Source of the DNA: Gemmatimonadota bacterium | Lineage (GTDB): Bacteria; Gemmatimonadota; Gemmatimonadetes; Palauibacterales; Palauibacteraceae | Direction of reading: 5' to 3' | Assembly (NCBI GenBank): GCA_022820995.1 | Contig: JAJEEM010000011.1 | Location: 1-53,111, forward strand | Length of the DNA: 53,111 bases | Shown: positions 8,322 to 17,334 of the stretch, piece by piece | Numbering within the stretch: the first letter of the stretch is position 1 | Layout of the letters: each line of letters opens with the position of its first letter | The notes under the pieces: generated by a model | What the model was told of the DNA's origin: nothing | What the model saw: the letters and a program-made list of their open reading frames with translations, nothing else | Database searches by the model: none | Program-made: the position numbers and the translations under genes

Positions 8322-9041
8322 TCAGGCGGAGTCGCCGTCGCAGCCCGGCGGGCGGACCGGGCGGGCGAGGTCCGTGAGTTCGTAGATGTTGCAGGCCCGC
8401 CACACGGTCCCGCTCCCGGCTCCGGTCCCCGACGCCATCTCGACGGGGGCGAGGATCCGCCGGTAGGCCTCGCCCTCGAAGGCATCGAGCCGGTCCCAGG
8501 CATCGGGGAGCGCGGGACTCTCCAGCACCTTCACCGCAACCCGGCCGCCGGAACCTCCGGGGACGAACCCGGGATAGCCCTGCCGCGCCGCCCAGCCGCG
8601 GTCGTGCAGCGTGCCCTCCACCGCCCCTTCCACCCAGCGCCCGACGAGCGCCGCCACGTGATGATGGTTGTCCTCGCCGGGGAGCAGGGACCCGTACACG
8701 GCGAGACGCCGCTCCGGATGGTCGAGCAGGGCTTCGGTCAGCCGCTCGAGGATCGGTTCGAGATACAGGTGCAGCGCCGCGGCGCCGGTTTCCGCGCCCG
8801 GTTCCGCCAGGAGCGCTTCGAGTTCCGCCAGCGCTCCCGCCGCGCCCGGCCGACGGCCCTCGCCCGGCCGGCGGTCCTCGCCCGGCAGGGCGGCGGCAAG
8901 CTCTTCGAACCCCGAAAGCAGGGCGCCGAGGCGGTCGAAGCTGCGTTCGGGCGCGAGTCGCGCTTCATTCAGGCGGGAGAGGGCGCCCCGCAGGGCGGCC
9001 GGGTCGCGGACCGGGCCCGGCTCCGGGCCGTCCGCGGTCAC
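8322..9041 (-). CDS. AIG2-like/gamma-glutamylcyclotransferase-fold protein with N-terminal helical extension
   Basis: 239 residues. The C-terminal half has the AIG2/GGCT signature RLAVYGSLLPGEDNHH at about residues 120-135, then GYPGFVP, and the acidic DRLDAFEGEAYRR that carries the usual catalytic-type Glu. In the family these act as gamma-glutamyl or gamma-glutamylamine cyclotransferases, but many members are uncharacterised. The first 110 residues are an extra Ala/Leu/Glu-rich helical segment not found in minimal AIG2 proteins. The GTG overlaps the stop of the alpha/beta-hydrolase gene (GTGA). It is the last gene in its run. The substrate is unknown. Confidence 0.75.
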   Translation of the reverse strand: MTADGPEPGPVRDPAALRGALSRLNEARLAPERSFDRLGALLSGFEELAAALPGEDRRPGEGRRPGAAGALAELEALLAEPGAETGAAALHLYLEPILERLTEALLDHPERRLAVYGSLLPGEDNHHHVAALVGRWVEGAVEGTLHDRGWAARQGYPGFVPGGSGGRVAVKVLESPALPDAWDRLDAFEGEAYRRILAPVEMASGTGAGSGTVWRACNIYELTDLARPVRPPGCDGDSA

Positions 9042-9997
9042 GGTCCTTCCCGCGGCCGCTGCCGAAGGAACTCCCGCACGCCGTCCCAGAACGGCGCCGG
9101 CGTCTCGATGAACGGAAAGTGTCCCGATCCATCGACCCGAATCAAGCGACTGTCCGGCAGGGCCTCGTGCAGCGCCTCCACCATCTCCATCGGGATCGGA
9201 TCCTGCGCGCCGTGTACGATGAGCACCGGAACCTCGATCTCGCCGAGGCGGTCCCAGAAGTCGAGTCCCTGGAGCGGCGTCATGAGCAGCGTCGCGACGA
9301 GCTGGCCCTGGCTCGCGGTCCGCTCGTGCAGGGAGAGGCGAAGCAGGCTGTCCGCCACGCCGACGTCCGCGAACGTCCCGCGGAAGACATGGAAGAAGAC
9401 CTGGCTGATGGCCTCCCTCTCCCGCGCCGCGAACTCCGGCGTCCCCCGAATCGAGTCGATGGCCGCGAGATCGGCCGAATCCCGCCTCGCCAACTGGTTC
9501 TCGTCGGTCTGCTCGCGAAATCGGCTGCCCGGCTCGACGGGCGCGACGAGGATGAGCGCCGTCAGCCGCTCCGGGCGCTCCATGGCGTAGAGGAGAGCCG
9601 GAATCGCTCCCCACGAGTGCGCGAGCAGCGTGACCTTCTCCCGTTGAACGACGTGTTCCCGGATCCGGTCGATATCCGTGAGGTTGCGCTCCATCGAGAG
9701 GCTCGCGGCGTTCACCACGGCTCTCGACGCCCCCAGACCCCGCTGGTCGTAGAAGATGACCTCGTGCGTCTCGGCCAGCGGTCCGAACCACGGACGAAGG
9801 TAGGAATGGTCGAGGCCCGGCCCGCCGTGCACGACGACGACGGGTTCGCCGGCCCCGACCGCCTGGTAGAAGAGTTCCGCCTCGAAGACGGGGAGCGAGC
9901 CGGCCCGGGTCGGCGGGCCCGCTTCGGAGGCCGGAGCGCCGCACCCCGCCGTGAGCGCCGCGAGGACGGCGAGACCGGGGAGGGGGCCGGGCGTCAG
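9038..9997 (-). CDS. Alpha/beta-hydrolase lipoprotein, proline-iminopeptidase-like
   Basis: 319 residues. The oxyanion region HGGPGLDHSYL and FYDQRGLGAS is typical of the S33 (prolyl iminopeptidase) branch. The nucleophile elbow is AHSWGAIPA, the acid lies in VHGAQDPIP and the histidine in GSGHFPF. The N-terminus is a lipoprotein signal ending ALTAGC. No ATG, GTG or TTG precedes the signal in frame. The best start is CTG at 9997, which overlaps the MOSC stop as CTGA, exactly the overlap geometry used by neighbouring genes. It is probably periplasmic or outer-membrane anchored and may trim peptides or esters. The substrate is not deducible. Confidence 0.85.
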   Translation of the reverse strand: MTPGPLPGLAVLAALTAGCGAPASEAGPPTRAGSLPVFEAELFYQAVGAGEPVVVVHGGPGLDHSYLRPWFGPLAETHEVIFYDQRGLGASRAVVNAASLSMERNLTDIDRIREHVVQREKVTLLAHSWGAIPALLYAMERPERLTALILVAPVEPGSRFREQTDENQLARRDSADLAAIDSIRGTPEFAAREREAISQVFFHVFRGTFADVGVADSLLRLSLHERTASQGQLVATLLMTPLQGLDFWDRLGEIEVPVLIVHGAQDPIPMEMVEALHEALPDSRLIRVDGSGHFPFIETPAPFWDGVREFLRQRPREGP

Positions 9998-10464
9998 GAT
10001 TCCCAGGCCACCGCATCGCCGAGGGCGAGGGGGCCGCCCTCGAGCACCATCCCGTACGCGCCGCCGCGCCAGTCGGGCGCGAGCGCCGCCTTGAGCCCGG
10101 GCGCCGCGTCCTCCATGCGTCCGCAGGGCAGCGTCTCGCCCCGGATGCGGATGCGGCAGCCCGCGATCCGCAGCACCCGGTCCGCCGTCTCGCAGAAGTC
10201 GACGCCCCGCACGAGCAGGTTGGCCCGGCGGGCATCCGGCGCCAGGTCGACGCCGACCTCCCGCGTCGCCGCCTCCCACGCGTCCGCGTCGAGGAGCGTC
10301 ACCTGCCGGTAGCCGCCGCGGTCGGCGTTTCCCTCCAGCCCCTTCCCCGCGACGAGCGTGGCCTGCGGGACCGGCTCCATGGGGCCGCTGCGCGCCGACT
10401 TGAGCCAGATCGCCTCGAGCCGCGCCGATCCGGCGCCGTCAGGCCCCGCGGTGGACTCAGCCAT
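9994..10464 (-). CDS. MOSC-domain protein
   Basis: 156 residues. MOSC domains (MOCO sulfurase C-terminal) bind sulfur on a conserved cysteine and are found in molybdenum-cofactor sulfurases and in the YiiM and mARC families. The family pattern is visible as GLEGNADRGGYRQVTLLD, then RRANLLVRGVDF and GCRIRIRGETLPCGRMEDAAPGL, with the candidate sulfur carrier Cys in TLPCGRM. There is no N-terminal beta-barrel or aminotransferase domain, so this is a stand-alone type. The start overlaps the end of the upstream DUF1080-like gene by 8 nt, and the stop overlaps the CTG of the hydrolase. Confidence 0.9.
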   Translation of the reverse strand: MAESTAGPDGAGSARLEAIWLKSARSGPMEPVPQATLVAGKGLEGNADRGGYRQVTLLDADAWEAATREVGVDLAPDARRANLLVRGVDFCETADRVLRIAGCRIRIRGETLPCGRMEDAAPGLKAALAPDWRGGAYGMVLEGGPLALGDAVAWES

Positions 10465-11131
10465 CGTTCACCTCCAGCGAGGAAAAGTGCAGGTTCAAGC
10501 CGTGGTTGACCCGCAGCCCCACGACGCCATCGACGTGCTGCCCCGTTCTCGCCGTCCGGAACACCTCCTGCTCGTTCACGCCGAAGATCACCTCGTCGCC
10601 GCCAACCTCCACGAAGAGGACGTTCTTCGCCGTCGCCGCGCCCTCCTCCCGCGCCGCCCATGTGACGACCGCCTCGTGCTTCGTCCAGTCGAGGAGGGTG
10701 GAGGTGTCGTCGCCATCCCGGCGCTTCACGATCACGCTCCCGTCCGCCCGGATGAGGAGGTAGGTGTAGGCCTGGCCGTCTCCCTCGAGATCCGTGCCGC
10801 CGATGAAGACGCCGAACCCTTCGTTTCGGCCTTCGGGGTCGAACAGGAAGACGGTCGACTCGACGCGAAAGTCGCCGGCCGCCCGGGTCCCGGGATCGTA
10901 GAAGATCCCCGCCGGCCCCGTGGTGACGTGCCAGCCGGGCGGCATCTCCTGCAGGGCCTCCACGCCGTCGCCCCCGTGATCCGTGCGGGCGAGCCAGCCC
11001 TCGGGCGGCGGCAGCTTGTCTTCCTGGGCGGCGGCGGCGAGGGGAAGCAGGGCCAGGCATGCGATGGCCAGGCGCCACGCGGCGCCGGCAGCGCGCCCCC
11101 TCCCGATGGGCAATCTCAAATGATGCGGCAT
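10457..11131 (-). CDS. Secreted DUF1080/LamG-like beta-sandwich protein
   Basis: 224 residues from ATG 11131. The frame is open further upstream, but the signal peptide (WRLAIACLALLPLAAAAQ) begins a few residues after this ATG. The mature part is beta-sandwich sequence: DFRVESTVFLFDPEGRNEGFGVFIGG, AYTYLLIRADGSVIVKR, VGGDEVIFGVNEQEVFRT and GVVGLRVNHGLNLHFSS. That is the concanavalin-like pattern of DUF1080 (3-keto-glycoside hydrolase-like) and LamG proteins. No catalytic residues were identified, so a binding role is as likely as hydrolysis. A gap of about 100 bp to the upstream metallophosphoesterase gene could hold a promoter. Confidence 0.68.
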   Translation of the reverse strand: MPHHLRLPIGRGRAAGAAWRLAIACLALLPLAAAAQEDKLPPPEGWLARTDHGGDGVEALQEMPPGWHVTTGPAGIFYDPGTRAAGDFRVESTVFLFDPEGRNEGFGVFIGGTDLEGDGQAYTYLLIRADGSVIVKRRDGDDTSTLLDWTKHEAVVTWAAREEGAATAKNVLFVEVGGDEVIFGVNEQEVFRTARTGQHVDGVVGLRVNHGLNLHFSSLEVNDG

Positions 11132-11232
11132 GTTCGGTGTCACTCCGGTTTTCGGATCCCGTTCGAGTCTCGGACGGGGCGCCGACAGCCCATGGCAGAG
11201 CCGTGCTGCGACCCGCGTGGGCGGCATGATAG

Positions 11233-12072
11233 TCACTCCGGCGGCGACTCGCAGGACTCGCAGCGCGTGAGCCGGAGCGCGACGATTTCGGGCGGCACGA
11301 GGAAGCGCACGCCGAGCCGGCTCGTCCCCACCCCGGTCGTCACGAACAGGTGTCGTCCGTCCTCCACCACGTGACCCGCCGCGTATCGGGCCCCGAAACG
11401 GGAGGGGGTGATGCCGGGACCCACGAACGGGATGATGACCTGCCCGCCGTGCGTGTGTCCGGCCAGCGTCAGGGAGGCCCGCTCCGGCACCTCCGGAAAG
11501 ATGTCCGGGTTGTGCGTGACGACGATCACGGGCTCCCCGGGACGCACCCCGTCGAGCGCGTCGTCGACCGACGGATGGCCCGTCCAGAAGTCCGCGACGC
11601 CCGCGATCCAGATGTCGTTGCCCCGCACGCGCGCCCGCCGGCCCCGGTTATCGAGCACGGTGATTCCCACGCCGGAGAGCGCCTCCTCCACGCGCTCGGC
11701 GGACAGCCAGCGGTCGTGGTTGCCGAGCACCGCGAACACGCCGTAGCGGGCGTCGAGGGCGGCGAGATCCTCGGCGATCTCCTCCGGCGGCACGAACCGG
11801 CCGCCCATGACGTTGTCGATCGTCAGGTCGCCGGCGATGAGGACGAGGTCCGGGAGCGTCTCGTTCACCCGCCGCACGACGCGGCGCAGGTTGTCCCGAC
11901 CGTTTCGGGGCGAGCCCACGTGCAGGTCGGCGATGAGCGCGATGCGGGTCTCCTCCCCTTCGGGCCACTCCGGCACCTCGAGGTCGGTCCGGTTGACGAC
12001 GAGTCGGCCGGGTTCCCACCAGAACGCCCACACGGCGAGCGCCGCCGCGGTCGCGAGGAGGGTGAGGAGCAT
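11233..12072 (-). CDS. Membrane-anchored metallophosphoesterase, YkuE/YaeI type
   Basis: 279 residues. A single N-terminal membrane helix (LLTLLATAAALAVWAFWW) is followed by a complete calcineurin-like metal site: IADLHVG, IAGDLTID, LGNHDRW, VTHNPDIF and GHTHGGQ. The GHTHGGQ box plus the membrane anchor matches the YkuE/YaeI group, which acts on lipid-linked phosphates such as UDP-diacylglucosamine-type substrates. The substrate here is inferred only. It lies 35 nt downstream of the M14 carboxypeptidase stop. An upstream in-frame extension back to that stop contains no good start. Confidence 0.92.
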   Translation of the reverse strand: MLLTLLATAAALAVWAFWWEPGRLVVNRTDLEVPEWPEGEETRIALIADLHVGSPRNGRDNLRRVVRRVNETLPDLVLIAGDLTIDNVMGGRFVPPEEIAEDLAALDARYGVFAVLGNHDRWLSAERVEEALSGVGITVLDNRGRRARVRGNDIWIAGVADFWTGHPSVDDALDGVRPGEPVIVVTHNPDIFPEVPERASLTLAGHTHGGQVIIPFVGPGITPSRFGARYAAGHVVEDGRHLFVTTGVGTSRLGVRFLVPPEIVALRLTRCESCESPPE

Positions 12073-12107
12073 CCAGCCCGTCCAGCCGGGACGCGGTCGC
12101 AGCAGCC

Positions 12108-14897
12108 CTATGATCCGTCGCCCCCGGGCCCGCTCCCGCCGCTCCCGTCGCCCCCTTCGTCTTCCTCCTCGGGGGCGATCCAGAAGGCGGGAGACTCGGG
12201 CGCGGCGGCGGCGAGTTCACGGCCGTAGAGCGCGGCGTTGAAGAGGATGCGGAAGTTCCCGAACGGCTGTCCGCGCCACTGCGGCCGCATGCCCAGCAGC
12301 ACGACCCGCCCGTCCCCGTGCGCCACGTCGACCGCCGCCGCGTAGCCCGCGAGGTGTTCCGCTCCCAGCAGGTATCCGGACAGGAGCGGCGACCCCTCCT
12401 CCGCGTACTTCGCCATCACGCGTCCCTCGAACCCTTCCTCCGTCGTGAACACGGGGCTCCGCTCGACGATGACCGCGGCGCGCTCGGGCATCCCCGCCAT
12501 CACGGGGTGCGACGGATCGACGGCCATCTCGACGATCGAGCCGCTCTGGAAGTACTCCGCCCGGTCGAGGCCGTCGACGACGTTGCGCACGGGAAGGTGC
12601 AGTTCCTCGATCGCGAACAGCGCGCTCCGGTTCAGCGTCACGAGCGTGCCCCCGTCCCGCACGAAGGCATCGAGTTCCCGCACGCCCCCGGTCCCGATCC
12701 CGCCCGCGTACCGCGGCGGCACGGAACCCTTCGCGAACCCGTTCAGGATCTGTCCCCGCGACATGTCCGCCACGATGATGACGTCATAGCGGTCGGCCAG
12801 GTCGCCGGCGAGGACATCGGCATTGTAGAGGCTCGTGAACTCGAACCCGTAGCGCTCGAGCAGCCAGCGGGTCCAGCCCTCGTCCATGCTCGCGTTCCAC
12901 GGACGATAGAGTCCGATCCGCGGCCGGCGCAGGTCCGGGGCGCTCGAGCCGCGCGTCGCCTGCAGCCCGAGGTCGCGCACGAGTTGCGCCTCGCCCGGCA
13001 GCCCCGAGATCGCGTACCGGCCGCCGGTCCCCGGCTCGCCGTCCGCGCCCGGGGCCCCCGGCAGCCACGAGACGCGCGCCCCCGCCGCCCACGCCCGGTT
13101 CACCGCCTTGAAGGCGTTGTTCTGGGCCGGATCCACCACGAGCGCGGACCCGCCGCCCGCGACCCGCCCCGGAGGCGGCAGGATCGCCGCCGCCACCGGG
13201 TGGGAGTCGAACCCGACGCCGAACGGCGAATCGAACGGCGAGGCATCCTCCACCTCCGCGTCCCACGCGAGCGCCTCGCCCGAGAGCGGCTCCAGCGCGT
13301 CGCGGAGTTCCGGCCCGAGCGGGGACGTGGCCTCGATCACCCGCACCCCCATCTGCAGCGGCAGCGTCCACCCCGAGACGTCGTAGGGCTGATCCGGCGG
13401 CCCCTCCGGATACTCGCGCAGGTCCGGGTAGTCCTGGATGACGAACAGCTGGCGCACGAAGTGGGCGAACTCCTGATCCATGCGGATGACCCACGTGCCC
13501 GCCGGATGGTCCAGTCCCTCGTGGGTCGCCGCCTGCGCGAGCCGGTCGACCTCGATCCCGTTGAACGCGAGCCGGCGCAGCAGTTCCACGGCCGCGACGG
13601 GATCCCGCTGGTCCTGCGGCACGAAGTAGGCGTACGGCGGCCCCGCCTCGTACCCGGCGATGATGTCGCGACCCGCCTGGTAGCGGTTGTAGAGGAGGTC
13701 CGTCCGGTACTTCGCGGCCACGTCGAGCACCGAGATCGACGCGGTGAGCATGTAGTCGACGGCGTCCCGGAGCCGCCACCAGCCGCCTTCCCACGGACTG
13801 GAGTAGAGCGACTCCGGCCGCAGATCCCGGTCCGACGGCGGGAAGTCCCCGATCGTGTAGAAGCCCGGCGTCGCGTAGCGGTAGAGCGCCGTCTCGGTGA
13901 GGAACGACACGACGTTGTGGAAGTTGTGCGCGTGGTCCATGAACCCCGGATACCAGTTGTCGAACCCGGTGCCCATGTGCGTCGCGCCGCGCTGCCCCCG
14001 CTCCTCGAGCGCCTGCGACATCGCCATCCCGATCAGGTTCACCATGCGCCACATCAGCGGATGCACGTGCGGCGAGATCGGCTCCGCGAAGGGCGGGATC
14101 CAGATCCGCGTCGGGAAGGGGGAACTCTGGTGATGGTTGTAGAGGATGTGGGGCTCCCATTCGCGCGCCACGCGGGTCGTGTACCGGGACTCGATCTGGT
14201 TGATCATGTAGCCGTCCCGGTTGTTGTCGTGCCCGATGTACTTCTGGTAGAGGAAGGGCGCGGGCGCGACCTCGTACGGCGTGCCCGCGTTCGAGTGGTA
14301 CCAGTCCGCGATGAGCGTCTGTCCGTCGGGGTTGATCGACGGCCAGAGGAGGAGGACGACGTTGTCCAGGATCGCGGCGATCTCCGGGTCCGCATCCCCC
14401 GTCACGAGGTCATGGGCGAGCTGGATCGTGTGCTGCGCGTGGGCCACCTCCGACGCGTGCAGGCCCCCGTCGATCCAGACCAGGGCCTTCCCCTCCGCGG
14501 CGAGTTGCCGCGCCTCTTCGTCGCTCAGCCCGCGGGGATGCGCCAGCCGCTGCGCGATTTCGCGGTGGCGGTCGAGGTTCGCGAGGTTCTCCGCGCTCGA
14601 GATCAGCGCCAGGTACACCGGCCGCCCGAACGACGAACGCCCCACCTCGCGCAGTTCGAGGCGGTCCGTCGCCGCCTCCAGCGCCCGGAAGTACTCGATG
14701 GAGGTTTCGTACGTCGCGAGCCGGAAGTCGGCGCCCACCGCATGCCCGAGCACCGACTCCGGCGCCGGGATCGAGCCCGGCGTCTGGGCTTCGGCCCCGG
14801 CCGCCCCGGCGCCGAGGGCGAACATTGCGGCGCAGTTCAGGGCGCGGCCGAACCGTGGGCGGCGCTTCGAGGTCCGCCCCGGGATCGGGCGCGTCAT
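12108..14897 (-). CDS. Secreted M14-family zinc carboxypeptidase
   Basis: 929 residues. Signal peptide to about residue 38 (AEAQ). The M14 metal site begins with H147-x2-E150 (DGGLHASE), and the NPDG motif of this family is at 189-192. A His-containing strand, HILYNHHQSS, follows, with a downstream Glu in FLTETALY. The C-terminal half (from about residue 600) is a glutamine-amidotransferase-like Rossmann segment (RIGLYRPWNASMDEGWTRWLLE, DVIIVADMS, GGTLVTLN) seen in large M14 proteins of this type. It ends in an acidic Gly/Ser tail. It probably degrades peptides in the periplasm or outside the cell. The ATG overlaps the DUF885 stop by 4 nt. Confidence 0.92.
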   Translation of the reverse strand: MTRPIPGRTSKRRPRFGRALNCAAMFALGAGAAGAEAQTPGSIPAPESVLGHAVGADFRLATYETSIEYFRALEAATDRLELREVGRSSFGRPVYLALISSAENLANLDRHREIAQRLAHPRGLSDEEARQLAAEGKALVWIDGGLHASEVAHAQHTIQLAHDLVTGDADPEIAAILDNVVLLLWPSINPDGQTLIADWYHSNAGTPYEVAPAPFLYQKYIGHDNNRDGYMINQIESRYTTRVAREWEPHILYNHHQSSPFPTRIWIPPFAEPISPHVHPLMWRMVNLIGMAMSQALEERGQRGATHMGTGFDNWYPGFMDHAHNFHNVVSFLTETALYRYATPGFYTIGDFPPSDRDLRPESLYSSPWEGGWWRLRDAVDYMLTASISVLDVAAKYRTDLLYNRYQAGRDIIAGYEAGPPYAYFVPQDQRDPVAAVELLRRLAFNGIEVDRLAQAATHEGLDHPAGTWVIRMDQEFAHFVRQLFVIQDYPDLREYPEGPPDQPYDVSGWTLPLQMGVRVIEATSPLGPELRDALEPLSGEALAWDAEVEDASPFDSPFGVGFDSHPVAAAILPPPGRVAGGGSALVVDPAQNNAFKAVNRAWAAGARVSWLPGAPGADGEPGTGGRYAISGLPGEAQLVRDLGLQATRGSSAPDLRRPRIGLYRPWNASMDEGWTRWLLERYGFEFTSLYNADVLAGDLADRYDVIIVADMSRGQILNGFAKGSVPPRYAGGIGTGGVRELDAFVRDGGTLVTLNRSALFAIEELHLPVRNVVDGLDRAEYFQSGSIVEMAVDPSHPVMAGMPERAAVIVERSPVFTTEEGFEGRVMAKYAEEGSPLLSGYLLGAEHLAGYAAAVDVAHGDGRVVLLGMRPQWRGQPFGNFRILFNAALYGRELAAAAPESPAFWIAPEEEDEGGDGSGGSGPGGDGS

Positions 14898-16699
14898 CGG
14901 GCCCCCCCTCCGGCCGAGGCGTCGATCCAGGCATCGACCTGCCCTTCGAGCACGACCATGGGCACGGACCCGTTGCGCAGCACGACGTCGTGGAAGCGGC
15001 GGATGTCGAAACCGTCCCCGAGCGCGTCCTCGGCCCGGGCCCGCAGATCGAGCAGCTTGCGCTTCCCCATCTGGTAGGCGAGCGCCTGTCCCGGCAGGTC
15101 CGTGGAATAGCGCAGCGACTCCGTCGCGATCTGGGTTTCCGACTCGAGCGTGTTCTCACGCATGAACTGCCTCGCCTCCTCCAGGGTCATGCCGAAATGG
15201 TTCATCCCCGGATCCACCACGAGCCGGGTCGCGAGGAAGCTCTCCAGGATATAGAAGCCGTACTCGCTGTACAGGTCCTCGTACACGCCCGCCTCGAACC
15301 CCAGAAACGACGCGTAGGAGCCCCAGCCCTCCGTGTAGGCCGTGTACGAGGTGTTCCGCCGATAGTCCGGCAGCGTCTCGCTCTCGCGCTGGCCCGCGAT
15401 CTGGAAGTGGTGGCCGGAGATCAGCTCGTGGAGCGAGATCGACGCGAGCCCGAGCCAGCTCCGCTGGTCCAGATTCGATCCGTTGTAGTAGTAGACGCCG
15501 GTCGGTTCCGCGGGGGTGGGCGCGGCGTAGTAGCCGTACGTCATCGCCGGCTCGAGTTCGGGCGCGAGCCGCCTCGCGTCCCACGGGGCCTCGGGGACGC
15601 CGAGGAAGTAGTCGTCGATGCGCTCGAGCATCCTGGTGGACGCGGCCAGCAGACGCTCGCGCACTTCCTCGTGGGACGCCGGGAAATAGCGCGGGTCCGA
15701 CTTCAGGTGTGCATGAAATTCATCCGCGCTCCCCTCCCAGCCCAGGCGGTCGCGGATCTCCGCCATGCGCGCGCGAAACTCGGCGAGGAGTTCGCGGCCG
15801 GCCGCCTGCACCTCCTCCGGCGTCACCTCCATGGTCGTGTGGAAGCGGGTCAGATAGAGGTAGTAGTCGCGGCCCTCCGGATACTGCGAGAGACCGACCC
15901 CTGCCGGCGCGCGCGCCGCGTACGGCCCTTCCAGGAAGGCGGCGAGTTCCTCGAGCGCCGGGTTGATGGAATCGCGGACGATCTCTCCGATGCGGGCCGT
16001 TGCCTCCGCCACCCGCTCGGAGTCCAGCGCGGAGGCGCGATCCGCCGGGAGCGCGAAGGGACCGCCGTCGGCCTCCCCCGCCGTCGCGCGCACGAGATCG
16101 ACGACCGGCGCGAGGTTACGGCTCGGCACGATGAAGTCGCGCTCGAACTGCCCCCGCACGTAGTCCTCGAGGTCGCGCACGTGCGACGGCACCTGCTCGA
16201 CGAGCGCCGTGAAACGGTCGAGGTCCGCCTCATCCTCGAGCGGGAGGAGGGGGAAGATCCGGCTGTAGCCGCGGAGGACGCTCGAATACGGGGTGAGGAC
16301 GCTCCGGAGCCAGAAGTACCGGTGTCCCTCGACGGCCATCTCCGCCTGCCAGACGAGGGTCTCCAGCGTGACGCGCTCATCGGCCGATAGCGCCGCCCCG
16401 TCGATGGCGAGGGCGCGGTCGAGCTGCCGCTGGAAGAACGCGGCCCGATCCTCCGCCGCCTCGTAGCCGAGTTCCGGGAGCCGCTCCACGTCCAGCCCCT
16501 CCCGCAGACGGAGGACGGGGTTCGTCTCCAGGTCCCGGACCCACGCCGAATCGAGCAGCGCCTCCAGCTCCGCCGACGCCCGCTCCAACGCCGCCGCACC
16601 GGGCATCGCCCCTTCGCTCGCCGGATCCCCGCACCCCACCGCCCAGACGGCCGCTCCGATCCAGAGGCCGATTCCCTTCCCGGACTTCCCGAACGACAC
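14894..16699 (-). CDS. DUF885-family lipoprotein, probable metallopeptidase
   Basis: 601 residues from GTG 16699. Lipoprotein signal with WAVGC at about residues 19-23. The DUF885 core is present: HELISGHHFQ near residue 423 (an HExxxGHH zinc-type motif), then YTAYTEGWGSYA with the likely third ligand Glu, and the C-terminal QALAYQMGKRKLLDLR. DUF885 proteins are alpha-helical M3/M32-like peptidases. Together with the adjacent M14 gene (4-nt overlap), this suggests stepwise peptide degradation outside the inner membrane. The start lies 1 nt past the stop of the upstream small membrane protein gene. Confidence 0.9.
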   Translation of the reverse strand: MSFGKSGKGIGLWIGAAVWAVGCGDPASEGAMPGAAALERASAELEALLDSAWVRDLETNPVLRLREGLDVERLPELGYEAAEDRAAFFQRQLDRALAIDGAALSADERVTLETLVWQAEMAVEGHRYFWLRSVLTPYSSVLRGYSRIFPLLPLEDEADLDRFTALVEQVPSHVRDLEDYVRGQFERDFIVPSRNLAPVVDLVRATAGEADGGPFALPADRASALDSERVAEATARIGEIVRDSINPALEELAAFLEGPYAARAPAGVGLSQYPEGRDYYLYLTRFHTTMEVTPEEVQAAGRELLAEFRARMAEIRDRLGWEGSADEFHAHLKSDPRYFPASHEEVRERLLAASTRMLERIDDYFLGVPEAPWDARRLAPELEPAMTYGYYAAPTPAEPTGVYYYNGSNLDQRSWLGLASISLHELISGHHFQIAGQRESETLPDYRRNTSYTAYTEGWGSYASFLGFEAGVYEDLYSEYGFYILESFLATRLVVDPGMNHFGMTLEEARQFMRENTLESETQIATESLRYSTDLPGQALAYQMGKRKLLDLRARAEDALGDGFDIRRFHDVVLRNGSVPMVVLEGQVDAWIDASAGGGAR

Positions 16700-16700
16700 T

Positions 16701-17330
16701 TCAGCGGCCTCCGGGCTCGAGCTGTGGGATGTCGTCCTCCGCCTCCTCCTCCCGAGGGCCGAAGCGGACGAGGAGTCCGCCCAGGAAGGAGGTGACCAGC
16801 CAGACGAGGAAAACTATCGCCGTGACCTCGTCTCCATCGAGGACGTCCGTGGCCAGCGTGCCCGTCAGCGTGCCGAGCCAGAGGGCGAAGTTCTGGAGCT
16901 GGAAGTCGAGCTGGTTTCCGCGCTTCATGCTCTGCACCGCGCGCAGCACGAGGTACAGCACGGCGCCCCCAAAACCCAGGAACGCCAGGGAATCCGATAA
17001 CACCTGGATGAACCCGAACGCGACCCCGACGGCGCCGCCGGAGAGAATGCGCAGGGGAGAAGGCGAACTCGACGCGCGGGGGCGCGGCCGGGGGACCGCC
17101 GGAGCCTGGGGGACCGCCGGAACGGCGACCTCCGGAGCCGGAGCGGGCATCTCCTCGGCGATGAACTCCGCAATCGCCGTTCGCGTCGCCCGCGCGTCGA
17201 TGCCCGCCTCGGCGGCGATGCGCTCCAGTTCGTCGACGCTCAGCGTGTCCCCGCGGGCGTCGATCTCGGCCGCGCGCTGGAGAATCAGCGAGACCTGCGA
17301 CGTGGTGAGCTTCATCGGCGGATCCGTCAT
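16701..17330 (-). CDS. Small membrane protein, paralog 2 of a tandem pair
   Basis: 209 residues. N-terminal helical domain (residues 7-60; SQVSLILQRAAEIDARGD, then DELERIAAEAGIDARATRTA) that looks like a small DNA- or protein-binding helical bundle. A Pro/Ala linker follows, then about four hydrophobic segments and a charged C-terminus, GPREEEAEDDIPQLEPGGR. It is a tandem duplicate of the gene at 17335-17979: the same domain order, the same MKRG(N/S)xLDFQLQNF loop and a nearly identical tail. No family was recognised beyond the helical repeat seen in other Gemmatimonadota-like proteins. It follows its paralog by 4 nt and precedes the DUF885 gene by 1 nt. Confidence 0.75.
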   Translation of the reverse strand: MTDPPMKLTTSQVSLILQRAAEIDARGDTLSVDELERIAAEAGIDARATRTAIAEFIAEEMPAPAPEVAVPAVPQAPAVPRPRPRASSSPSPLRILSGGAVGVAFGFIQVLSDSLAFLGFGGAVLYLVLRAVQSMKRGNQLDFQLQNFALWLGTLTGTLATDVLDGDEVTAIVFLVWLVTSFLGGLLVRFGPREEEAEDDIPQLEPGGR

Positions 17331-17334
17331 TGTG

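Noticed and set aside
12318..15077. Plus-strand open frame of 919 codons
   Set aside because: Shadow of the M14 carboxypeptidase and DUF885 genes; the product is Arg/His/Val/Pro-rich and has no family.
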